NCBI GenBank assembly: GCA_045580405.1 | Contig: JAZNNT010000001.1 | Span: forward strand, 1-5,490 | Origin: SIG452 sp045580405 | Lineage (GTDB): Bacteria; Bacillota; Clostridia; UMGS1840 | DNA length: 5,490 bases | Direction of reading: 5' to 3' | The notes under the pieces: generated by a model | What the model was told of the DNA's origin: nothing | Databases searched by the model: none | The model's input: the letters and a program-made list of their open reading frames with translations, nothing else | Translations under genes and position numbers: made by a program | Shown: piece after piece, positions 1 to 4,970 of the stretch | Layout: each line of letters starts with the position of its first letter | How positions within the stretch are numbered: position 1 is the first letter of the stretch

Positions 1-7
1 AAATCAT

Positions 8-29
8 AACCACTAGTAAACTAGTGGTT
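8..29. repeat. IS right-end subterminal hairpin
   Basis: AACCACTAG and CTAGTGGTT form a perfect nine-base-pair stem around a TAAA loop. It lies at the outermost visible position downstream of tnpA, where IS200/IS605 elements carry the right-end hairpin recognised by TnpA as single-stranded DNA. The assignment rests on position and structure; the cleavage site itself cannot be placed with confidence because the window starts seven bases away. Confidence 0.7.
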
Positions 30-34
30 TGAAC

Positions 35-51
35 AGCCCCTAGAAGGGGCT
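35..51. repeat. IS right-end hairpin, GC-rich, inner copy 1
   Basis: AGCCCCT pairs with AGGGGCT around a three-base loop (42-44). It lies between the outer right-end hairpin and tnpA and shares its CCCCT/AGGGG stem core with the next hairpin at 65-77, so the two look like a small tandem structural repeat. It may be an RNA structure near the end of the tnpA transcript or part of the end recognised by the transposase. There is no adjacent T-run, so it does not look like a classical terminator. Confidence 0.55.
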
Positions 52-64
52 ATTACAGGCTTAA

Positions 65-77
65 CCCCTCAAAGGGG
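65..77. repeat. IS right-end hairpin, inner copy 2
   Basis: CCCCT (65-69) pairs with AGGGG (73-77) around the loop CAA. The stem core matches the 35-51 hairpin, with a different loop and shorter stem. Together with 35-51 and 8-29 it gives three hairpins in the first 80 bases on the downstream side of tnpA. Confidence 0.45.
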
Positions 78-110
78 CATCGAAGGTTTGACACCGCATT
101 ACAATTACTG

Positions 111-140
111 GCAGCCGCTCACGTGCGGCTGTCTTTTTTT
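111..140 (+). terminator. Rho-independent terminator, antisense to tnpA
   Basis: CAGCCGC (112-118) pairs with GCGGCTG (125-131) around a six-base loop, and seven T residues follow at 134-140. The T-run is on the plus strand, so it stops transcription moving rightward, against tnpA. It begins only four bases beyond the tnpA stop codon. Placed there it would block transcripts entering the element from the left flank before they run antisense through the transposase gene. On the tnpA strand the stem is preceded, not followed, by its A/T run, so it would be a poor terminator for tnpA itself. Confidence 0.7.
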
Positions 141-144
141 ATGC

Positions 145-624
145 CTACTTATTCTTGGCACCCGTAAACGGGTCTGTATATTCCTTCATACTAATTTGGT
201 CGGAACACATATCTTCTTCTAATTGGTTACGAATATATTGTTCTATTACTTTTTTATTTCTTCCTACCGTATCTACATAATACCCTCGACACCAAAAATG
301 TCTCGAACCATACTTATATTTTAAATTTGCATGCCTATCAAATATCATTAGTGAACTTTTCCCCTTGAGAAATCCCATAAACTGTGCTATACTTATATGA
401 GGAGGAATACTTACCAACATATGGATATGGTCAGAACATGCCTGGGCTTCTATTATTTCTACTCCCTTTTGTTCACATAGTTTGCGTAGTATTTCTCCGA
501 TATCTTTTTTCAATTTCCCATACACTTCTTTCCGTCTGTATTTGGGTGCAAATACTATGTGATACTGACATCTGTAGCTTGAATGTGCTGTGTGTTTGAT
601 TTCGTTTGTTGTTTTCTTTAACAT
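145..624 (-). CDS. tnpA: IS200-like transposase TnpA (HUH Y1 enzyme)
   Basis: This 159-residue protein is a full-length IS200/IS605-family Y1 transposase, which cuts and rejoins single-stranded element ends through a covalent phosphotyrosine. The HUH metal-binding motif is His66-Ile67-His68 inside SDHIHMLV. The likely nucleophile is Tyr130 with Gln134 four residues on (YIRNQ), the YxxxQ arrangement of the catalytic helix in this family. Other family hallmarks are YHIVFAPKYRRK (21-32), GFLKGKSS (84-91) and FWCRGYYVDTVG (110-121). The frame has no break and normal length, so the enzyme may be active. The ATG is preceded at nine bases by GGAGG (plus-strand 634-638), but that site lies inside a 16-bp inverted repeat, so translation should be poor from transcripts carrying both arms. 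No tnpB follows. It stops four bases before a plus-strand terminator. Confidence 0.95.
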   Translation of the reverse strand: MLKKTTNEIKHTAHSSYRCQYHIVFAPKYRRKEVYGKLKKDIGEILRKLCEQKGVEIIEAQACSDHIHMLVSIPPHISIAQFMGFLKGKSSLMIFDRHANLKYKYGSRHFWCRGYYVDTVGRNKKVIEQYIRNQLEEDMCSDQISMKEYTDPFTGAKNK

Positions 625-628
625 TGTT

Positions 629-697
629 AAAAACCTCCATGATATTTTTTAGTAATGCGGTCGCCAAACCATTTACTATTGTATCATGGAGGTTTTT
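629..697 (-). promoter_or_regulatory. Fold-back leader that sequesters the tnpA ribosome binding site
   Basis: Positions 629-644 and 682-697 are a perfect 16-bp inverted repeat separated by 37 bases. The arm nearest tnpA contains the GGAGG ribosome binding site (634-638). In a minus-strand RNA containing both arms, the site would be base-paired and unavailable. Sequestration of the transposase ribosome binding site by leader structure is established for IS200, and fold-back protection against read-through transcripts is known from other bacterial transposons. The pairing is seen directly; its effect here is inferred. Confidence 0.7.
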
Positions 698-707
698 CTT
701 TTGCTAA
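678..707 (-). promoter_or_regulatory. Candidate tnpA promoter
   Basis: On the minus strand a TACAAT -10 box (678-683) lies 18 bases downstream of TTAGCA (702-707), a four-of-six match to the -35 consensus. Transcription would start near 671, inside the loop of the fold-back structure, so RNA from this promoter would lack the upstream pairing arm. The -35 match is modest, so this is a candidate only. Confidence 0.35.
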
Positions 708-721
708 AGCTTTTTTATCCT

Positions 722-740
722 CCCCCAGTAGAACTGGGGG
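722..740. repeat. IS left-end subterminal hairpin
   Basis: CCCCCAGT (722-729) pairs with ACTGGGGG (733-740) around the loop AGA. It is upstream of tnpA on the transposase strand, where the IS200/IS605 left-end hairpin is expected, and marks the left limit of the element near 745-755. Its sequence differs from the right-end hairpin at 8-29, which is normal for the family because the hairpin shape and neighbouring bases matter most. Confidence 0.65.
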
Positions 741-770
741 TTTATTTCCACGCCTAAAGGCCCCAAAGAG

Positions 771-805
771 AAAAAACCGTTTGGCTGTTTGCCAAACGGT
801 TTTTT
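771..805 (-). terminator. Bidirectional Rho-independent terminator of the ktr operon
   Basis: Positions 771-785 and 791-805 form a perfect 15-bp stem (core CCGTTTGGC) around a five-base loop. The stem ends in six A on one side and six T on the other, so it has a U-tract in either direction. It lies 46 bases past the stop codon of the AraC-type gene and is the obvious end of the ktrB-ktrA-regulator transcript. It also insulates the operon from transcription coming out of the insertion sequence. Confidence 0.88.
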
Positions 806-824
806 AATACCATTTTTTGTAGGA

Positions 825-852
825 GATGATGCCCACATCATCCCGTTTTTTT
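825..852 (+). terminator. Weak plus-strand terminator-like hairpin
   Basis: GATGATG (825-831) pairs with CATCATC (836-842) around CCCA, and seven T residues follow at 846-852, overlapping the stop codon of the minus-strand regulator gene. In plus orientation this resembles a weak intrinsic terminator that would stop rightward transcripts before they run antisense into the regulator. The stem is short, only about half GC, and separated from the T-run by three bases, so it could be fortuitous. Confidence 0.3.
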
Positions 853-1684
853 ATCTGTGACGATGTTTCTTTCGGTATGCGGTGGCGGTAATTCCTTTTT
901 GTTGCCTGAAAACGCGGGAAAAATGCCCGTAATCATAAAAACCAACCCGATAGGCAATCTGATTGACGGAATCATCGGTTTCTAACAGCAGGCGGCAAGC
1001 GTGCTGTATTTTTTGTTTCCGGATGTACTCCGCAATGGGACCGCCGAGATAGTCCTTCGCCACGCTGTATAAACGGGTTCTTCGGATATGAAATTCGGCA
1101 CAGATGTCGTCCACGCCAATATTTTTCTCTAAGTTTTTTTCAATGAATTTGTCCATGTGCCGGATAAATTCCGATTTTTGAGGGGTTACCCACTGGTTAG
1201 ACAGCATATATGCCGCCAACGCCTGAAGCACCGTGATACAGGCGTCCAGCTCCGATTTGGATTTGGCAGGAATCTTGCGGATGGCATCCGTGATGCCCGG
1301 AAATTCGTCTTCTGAAAACTGTGTCCAAAAGCGTTCCTTGGTATCGGTGGCTTCCCCTTGGGGAAGCACCTGACCAAACATCACATATCCGATAATGCCA
1401 TTATCGTCATAAATGGGCACAATACATTCCCAAAGCCCCAAATGGCAGGAATATTTCAGGGTTTTCTGCTCGCGGGAACAACGTTCAACATACTTTTTGT
1501 CACATTCTTCGCACCGGCTTGCCCAATGAGAATTTTTGCAGAGCAGGTCGCAGAAATTATGCCGTGTGGAAGGGTACTCCATCAGCGGTTGCCCCTCGGT
1601 GCCAAACAGCACGACCCGCATATTGGTGAGGGTGTAAAAATCACGGAATATTTTATATAAATTTGCCTGATTAATATTTAACAT
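851..1684 (-). CDS. AraC-family transcriptional regulator with PocR sensory domain
   Basis: This 277-residue cytoplasmic protein has an N-terminal PocR-type ligand domain (about 5-165) and a C-terminal AraC DNA-binding domain (about 175-275). The PocR part shows the family pattern: Cys45, the Cys58-x2-Cys61 pair, and Cys80-His-Leu-Gly-Leu followed by CIVPI. Additional cysteines at 49, 69 and 87 make a cluster of seven. The two helix-turn-helix units fall near 189-214 (IGVDDICAEFHIRRTRLYSV) and 238-272 (NQIAYRVGFYDYGHFSRVFR), the latter matching the classic AraC signature. PocR domains are thought to bind small hydrocarbon or polyol-like ligands; the ligand here is unknown. The gene lies eight bases after ktrA, and its AGAGGG ribosome binding site (1689-1694) overlaps the ktrA stop codon at short spacing, suggesting coupled translation. 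Targets could be its own operon or the divergent sugar genes. Confidence 0.9.
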   Translation of the reverse strand: MLNINQANLYKIFRDFYTLTNMRVVLFGTEGQPLMEYPSTRHNFCDLLCKNSHWASRCEECDKKYVERCSREQKTLKYSCHLGLWECIVPIYDDNGIIGYVMFGQVLPQGEATDTKERFWTQFSEDEFPGITDAIRKIPAKSKSELDACITVLQALAAYMLSNQWVTPQKSEFIRHMDKFIEKNLEKNIGVDDICAEFHIRRTRLYSVAKDYLGGPIAEYIRKQKIQHACRLLLETDDSVNQIAYRVGFYDYGHFSRVFRQQKGITATAYRKKHRHR

Positions 1685-1692
1685 AACGCCCT

Positions 1693-2343
1693 CTATTTCA
1701 TTCGCGCCAGCATATTTTTATCGGCAATCACAATCATGTGGGTACCTGCCTGCAACAGGGTATCGGGACGGAACGAAATATCGGTAATGCCGTTTGTTTT
1801 TAATGCAATCACGTTCATATTATATTTTTTACGAAGTTCCAATTCCAAAAGGGTTTTTCCCACCCATTCTTCCTTTATGGGAAGCTCTAATATGGAAATA
1901 TCCTCTGAAATCTCCGCAATATCCACAAAGCCGGAAGAAACTAAATTCTTTGCCAGACGAACCCCCGATTCATATTCGGGAACCACTGCTTCATCCGCAC
2001 CCAACTTTTTTAGAATCGCACGGTGGGCTTCATTGGCACATTTTACAATCACGGTTTCCACCTTGTGCTCCTTACAAAGAAGGGTGGTCATCACGCTTGC
2101 TTCAAAGTTTTCTGCCATAGCAATCACCACCACATCAAACTCGGAAATACCAAGCTGTTTTAACACATTTGGATCCGTCACGTCGGCACATTTAACCAAC
2201 GGAATTTCGTCTGCTAAGGCGTCCACGGTTTTTTGGTTTTGGTCCACAGCCAAAACGGAAGCACCATTATCTAAAAGCTCTTTTACTACTGCTTTCCCAT
2301 ATCTTCCCAGTCCGAAAACTGCATAGCTTTTCTGAAGTTTCAT
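1693..2343 (-). CDS. ktrA: Potassium uptake regulatory subunit KtrA (RCK protein)
   Basis: This 216-residue cytoplasmic protein is the gating subunit that assembles as a ring on KtrB and controls K+ flux in response to bound nucleotide. The N-terminal RCK_N Rossmann fold begins with YAVFGLGRYGKAV (7-19), the GxGxxG dinucleotide motif, and Asp34 ends the second strand (VLAVD). The RCK_C domain occupies about 145-216, with the KYNMNVIALK segment (173-182); in Firmicutes this domain commonly binds cyclic di-AMP, which is an inference here. The length fits Firmicute KtrA, about half of enterobacterial TrkA. I chose the ATG at 2343 because AAGGAGA (2351-2357) sits seven bases upstream and the Rossmann fold starts at once; a TTG 24 bases further upstream would put the ribosome binding site inside the gene. 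That binding site touches the ktrB stop codon, which implies coupling. Confidence 0.93.
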   Translation of the reverse strand: MKLQKSYAVFGLGRYGKAVVKELLDNGASVLAVDQNQKTVDALADEIPLVKCADVTDPNVLKQLGISEFDVVVIAMAENFEASVMTTLLCKEHKVETVIVKCANEAHRAILKKLGADEAVVPEYESGVRLAKNLVSSGFVDIAEISEDISILELPIKEEWVGKTLLELELRKKYNMNVIALKTNGITDISFRPDTLLQAGTHMIVIADKNMLARMK

Positions 2344-2350
2344 AATCCAT

Positions 2351-2357
2351 TCTCCTT
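2351..2357 (-). promoter_or_regulatory. ktrA ribosome binding site, touching the ktrB stop
   Basis: AAGGAGA on the minus strand lies seven bases before the ktrA ATG at 2343 and shares base 2357 with the ktrB TAA stop (2357-2359). It decides the ktrA start and fits coupled synthesis of the membrane and gating subunits. Confidence 0.8.
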
Positions 2358-3703
2358 TATCCCACAATGATTTCTTCCTGCGGATTCACCACAGTATTTT
2401 CCCGGCTTCTATTGGTGCTGAAGGCAAATGCTAAGGAAATAGGACCAACTCTTCCAAAATACATGGTGAAGATAATAATAAGTTTACCAAAAAAATTTAA
2501 TCCACCCGTAAAATTACGGGTTAATCCCACGGTTGCGGTTGCGCTGATGGTTTCATACAAAATATCCAAAAGTCCTCCACCCTGCACCAAAAGCATGAAA
2601 AAGGTGGATAACACTACGATGAGCAGAGAAAACAAGAAAACTGCAACAGCTTTTTTCACCGTTTCCAGTGCGATTTGCCGATGAAATACATCTACCGACC
2701 GTTTGGAACGGATCACCGCCAATGTGGTCATGATCAGTACAAACAGCGTGACCGTTTTTACGCCCCCTGCCGTGCCTGCGGGAGAACCGCCCACAAACAT
2801 CAAAAGCAAGCTGAAAAATGCAGAGCCGTCTGTCAGGTTTTCCTGAGGAACGGTGGCAAAGCCTGCCGTTCTTGTGGTGACCGACTGGAATGCGGAAACC
2901 ATCGCCTGCTCTCCAAAAGAGTAATTTCCGATGGTTAAGGGATTATTTTGTTCCAAAAGGAAGTAGACAACTCCACCGCCAATCACCAAAACTGCCGTGA
3001 CACACAGCACAATTTTACTGTGCAACGTAAGAAATCCAATGCCACGTCTTTTCTTGTGCCAAAGATTATGGAATATATCAAACCATACCACAAAGCCTAA
3101 ACCACCCGAAATAATTAAAAACATGGTGGTGAAATTCACGATGGGATTTAGCACATAGGGACAAAAGCTATTTGTTCCGATTAAGTCAATTCCCGCATTG
3201 CAAAAGGCAGATACGGAATGAAACACCGCATACCAGATGCCAACGGGTCCAAATTCCGGAATAAACACCGTCATATAAGCGAGTGCTCCGATACCCTCAA
3301 TGATAAAAGCGAAAGCAATCACCTTTTTCACAAAACTGACAATGCCGTCCATGGAGCTTAAGTTAAAGGAATCGCTGATTAAAATGCGGTCATCAATTCC
3401 CATTTTTTTCTTTATGCAAATCATAAATGCCGCCATCACGGTAACAACCCCAAGCCCACCAATCTGAATGAGCAGAAGAATCACCCCTTGCCCGAACACG
3501 CTCCAGGTAAACGCAGTGGGAACCGTGACCAATCCGGTTACGCAAACGGAAGTAGTCGCCGTGAATAACGCATCAATATAAGCTACAGGCTCCCCGGTTT
3601 GGGAACTGATTGGTAAACTGAGTAAAAAGCTACCTAACAAAATCAATCCGAAAAAGCCAAGCAGAATGATTTGCACCGAGGATAACGCTTTCCTTTTTTT
3701 CAT
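2357..3703 (-). CDS. ktrB: Potassium uptake channel subunit KtrB (Trk/Ktr/HKT family)
   Basis: This 448-residue polytopic membrane protein is the ion-translocating subunit of a KtrAB K+ uptake system, usually Na+-dependent. It has the four repeated membrane-pore-membrane units of the family. The four pore loops are visible with their filter glycines: TTSVCVTGL (Gly57), FCNAGID (Gly171), TTRTAGF (Gly281) and ATATVGLT (Gly393). The GGSPAGTAGGVKT segment (305-317) corresponds to the intramembrane gating loop in the third unit. Hydrophobic segments near 10-30, 70-95, 125-148, 190-208, 230-250, 296-330, 353-375 and 405-428 fit the topology. The start at 3703 is set by AAGGAG (3711-3716) seven bases upstream and by the conserved N-terminal membrane helix. 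The open frame extends upstream to 3892, but that part would cross the promoter and encodes nothing family-like. It is the first gene of the ktrB-ktrA-regulator operon. Confidence 0.95.
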   Translation of the reverse strand: MKKRKALSSVQIILLGFFGLILLGSFLLSLPISSQTGEPVAYIDALFTATTSVCVTGLVTVPTAFTWSVFGQGVILLLIQIGGLGVVTVMAAFMICIKKKMGIDDRILISDSFNLSSMDGIVSFVKKVIAFAFIIEGIGALAYMTVFIPEFGPVGIWYAVFHSVSAFCNAGIDLIGTNSFCPYVLNPIVNFTTMFLIISGGLGFVVWFDIFHNLWHKKRRGIGFLTLHSKIVLCVTAVLVIGGGVVYFLLEQNNPLTIGNYSFGEQAMVSAFQSVTTRTAGFATVPQENLTDGSAFFSLLLMFVGGSPAGTAGGVKTVTLFVLIMTTLAVIRSKRSVDVFHRQIALETVKKAVAVFLFSLLIVVLSTFFMLLVQGGGLLDILYETISATATVGLTRNFTGGLNFFGKLIIIFTMYFGRVGPISLAFAFSTNRSRENTVVNPQEEIIVG

Positions 3704-3739
3704 AATGTTTCTCCTTCTGAAACATAATTTGATAAACTG

Positions 3740-3768
3740 ATTGTAGCATACCCGAAACAAAATGTCAA
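3740..3768 (-). promoter_or_regulatory. Sigma-A promoter of the ktr operon
   Basis: On the minus strand a perfect TTGACA -35 box (3763-3768) is followed after exactly 17 bases by TACAAT (3740-3745), and TGC directly before the -10 makes it an extended -10 promoter. Transcription would start near 3733, giving a leader of about 30 bases that holds the AAGGAG ribosome binding site of ktrB. The leader is too short for a riboswitch, so any control of this promoter is more likely exerted by a DNA-binding protein. Confidence 0.85.
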
Positions 3769-3804
3769 TTTCTCGGAAGAAAAATATATACAAAATGTAA
3801 TTTT
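3757..3804. repeat. Direct repeat at the ktrB promoter, possible operator
   Basis: ACAAAATGTCAATTT (3757-3771) and ACAAAATGTAATTTT (3790-3804) are near-identical, differing by a single inserted C and the trailing T. Their starts are 33 bases apart, about three helical turns. Copy 1 covers the -35 box of the ktrB promoter; copy 2 lies upstream of it and also contains the short palindrome TACA-AAA-TGTA (3789-3799). Same-face direct repeats at a -35 box are typical of AraC-family binding sites, so the co-transcribed regulator is a candidate ligand. The region is AT-rich, so chance similarity is possible. Confidence 0.4.
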
Positions 3805-3840
3805 TTGAACAAAAGACACATAGTTTGCACAAATATATCT

Positions 3841-3868
3841 TTTTTGGGGCAGGAATATCCGCTATAAT
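3841..3868 (+). promoter_or_regulatory. Candidate promoter of the sugar operon
   Basis: A perfect TATAAT -10 box lies at 3863-3868, with a start expected near 3875, about 38 bases before the epimerase ATG. No good -35 box is found at the right distance: TTTTTG (3841-3846, 16-base spacing) is a poor match. A strong -10 with a weak -35 is what an activator-dependent promoter looks like. AT-rich DNA lies upstream. Confidence 0.55.
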
Positions 3869-3912
3869 GAAAATAGCGAGTTGACACAACAAACCTATCG
3901 GAGGAACCTGCT

Positions 3913-4938
3913 ATGCGTGAAAGAGGCGAACTGAAAAAATATATGGGAAACACCTGCCAGCTGGGAGGTACCCGTCATTACCGTTTATGCGACGGAATTG
4001 CCGACGGCACCCGTTGCATTGATGTGAATACCGGCAGCGGATTTTCCTACACCGTGGTGTGTGACCGTGGTCTGGACATTTCCTTAGCGTCCTTCAAAGG
4101 CACTAATTTAGTGTTTTTAACCGAAAATATGGAAGCCAATCCTGCCCATTTCGATGCGTCCGGTATCGAATGGCTTCGGACTTTCTCTGCAGGACTCTTA
4201 ACCACCTGCGGTCCTACTCATTTAGGGCCACCCTGCGAGGATAACGGCGAACTCTTAGGGCAACACGGCAGATGGACTTCCTTACCTGCCAAAAAGGTGT
4301 GCGATTTGTCTGATTATGACGAAGGTATCCTAAAAATTACGGGAGAATTAAAAGACTCCACTCCCTTTGGTCACAAAATTGCCATCAAAAGAAGCATTTC
4401 TTCCGAGCTGGGGAAATCCTCCGTGGTGATTGAAGATGAAATCACCAATGAAGGCGGCAAAGAATGTCCCTTCAATCTTTTATATCATATCAATTTCGGC
4501 TATCCGCTGTTATCAGAAGATGCCATTGTGCATGTGCCGTCCAAAAAATGCGTTGGTTACGATGACTACACCAATGAGAGAATGGACGAAAAAGACAGCA
4601 TCAAGGCGCCGGACGGCGAAAATGCCGAAAAGAATTATATGCATACCTTCGGGGGCGAAACCGCTACCGTTTGGATTCATAATCCCAAATTAGAAGGCGG
4701 ACTTGCAGTATCCATCACCTTTGATTCCAAAGAATTACCTTACTTAACCCAATGGGTGCTGGAGGATGTGAAAGACTATGTGCTGGCATTAGAGCCGGCA
4801 AATGTGCCTTGCGAATCCCGTGATTACCTTCGGAAAAACGACTTACTCCCCTTCTTAAAACCGGGAGAAACCAAAAAATTCCGAGTGGAAATTCAGGTGA
4901 TTTCCGGCAATGATGAAATCGTAAAAAAATTAGGTTAA
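3913..4938 (+). CDS. DUF4432 / aldose 1-epimerase-like protein
   Basis: This 341-residue protein belongs to the galactose-mutarotase-like fold, DUF4432 branch, most of whose members have no assigned substrate. Characteristic segments are VVCDRGLDIS (48-57), CGPTHLGPP (99-107), LLGQHGR (114-120), LLYHINFGYPLL (189-200) and LALEPANVP (291-299). By analogy with aldose 1-epimerases, His118 and His192 would contact the sugar ring and Glu294 would act as catalytic base, so the active-site set appears complete. It has no signal peptide and is probably cytoplasmic. The likely role is interconversion of anomers of an aldose, or a related sugar isomerisation, feeding the isomerase encoded 32 bases downstream. 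The ATG is supported by GGAGG (3900-3904) eight bases upstream. It is the first gene of an operon divergent from ktrB. The fold is convincing, the substrate unknown. Confidence 0.85.
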   Translation: MRERGELKKYMGNTCQLGGTRHYRLCDGIADGTRCIDVNTGSGFSYTVVCDRGLDISLASFKGTNLVFLTENMEANPAHFDASGIEWLRTFSAGLLTTCGPTHLGPPCEDNGELLGQHGRWTSLPAKKVCDLSDYDEGILKITGELKDSTPFGHKIAIKRSISSELGKSSVVIEDEITNEGGKECPFNLLYHINFGYPLLSEDAIVHVPSKKCVGYDDYTNERMDEKDSIKAPDGENAEKNYMHTFGGETATVWIHNPKLEGGLAVSITFDSKELPYLTQWVLEDVKDYVLALEPANVPCESRDYLRKNDLLPFLKPGETKKFRVEIQVISGNDEIVKKLG

Positions 4939-4970
4939 AATATAAAACTTACAAAAAGGAGAAAACCATT

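Larger units (their letters stand above)
1..750 (-). mobile_element. IS200-type insertion sequence (tnpA only)
   Basis: The element has one transposase gene of the HUH Y1 class, flanked by imperfect palindromes instead of terminal inverted repeats, as is standard for the IS200/IS605 family. On the transposase strand the left end carries a hairpin at 722-740 and the right end carries hairpins at 65-77, 35-51 and 8-29. No tnpB/IscB-type accessory gene is present, which makes it IS200-like. The outer limits are estimates: the left end probably lies about 5 to 15 bases beyond the 722-740 hairpin, and the right end lies at or just outside position 1. Single-strand transposition by this family makes no target duplication, so there is no direct repeat to fix the borders. 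The element sits just past the terminator of the ktr operon, a permissive place for insertion. Confidence 0.8.

Noticed and set aside
1..144. Possible CRISPR-like repeat array from repeated short palindromes
   Set aside because: The hairpins differ in sequence, loop and spacing, and no identical repeats with spacers exist. They fit insertion-sequence end structures.
1..144. A tnpB or IscB nuclease gene or guide RNA accompanying tnpA
   Set aside because: There is no room for or trace of a nuclease gene between tnpA and either end. The right-end hairpins could superficially recall an omega RNA, but nothing in the window would use one.
384..599. Plus-strand open frame opposite tnpA as an antisense-encoded peptide
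   Set aside because: No ribosome binding site or promoter precedes it and it exactly shadows conserved transposase sequence.
1736..2326. Long plus-strand open frame opposite ktrA, plus similar open frames opposite or inside the other genes
   Set aside because: These are mirror frames of well-supported genes. They have no ribosome binding sites or recognisable domains, and their composition is implausible for proteins.
2344..2367. Upstream TTG start adding eight residues to KtrA
   Set aside because: The good AAGGAGA site would then lie inside the gene, no ribosome binding site precedes the TTG, and the extension overlaps the end of ktrB without family similarity.
3704..3733. Cyclic di-AMP (ydaO-type) riboswitch controlling ktrB
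   Set aside because: The predicted leader is only about 30 bases, far too short for that riboswitch class, and no conserved structure is visible.
3881..3886. TTGACA on the plus strand as a -35 box
   Set aside because: The DNA 16 to 18 bases downstream is the GGAGG region and start of the epimerase gene, with no -10-like hexamer.
3704..3892. N-terminal extension of KtrB by 63 residues
   Set aside because: It would read through the near-consensus promoter at 3740-3768, and the ATG at 3703 has its own strong ribosome binding site and gives the usual family length.
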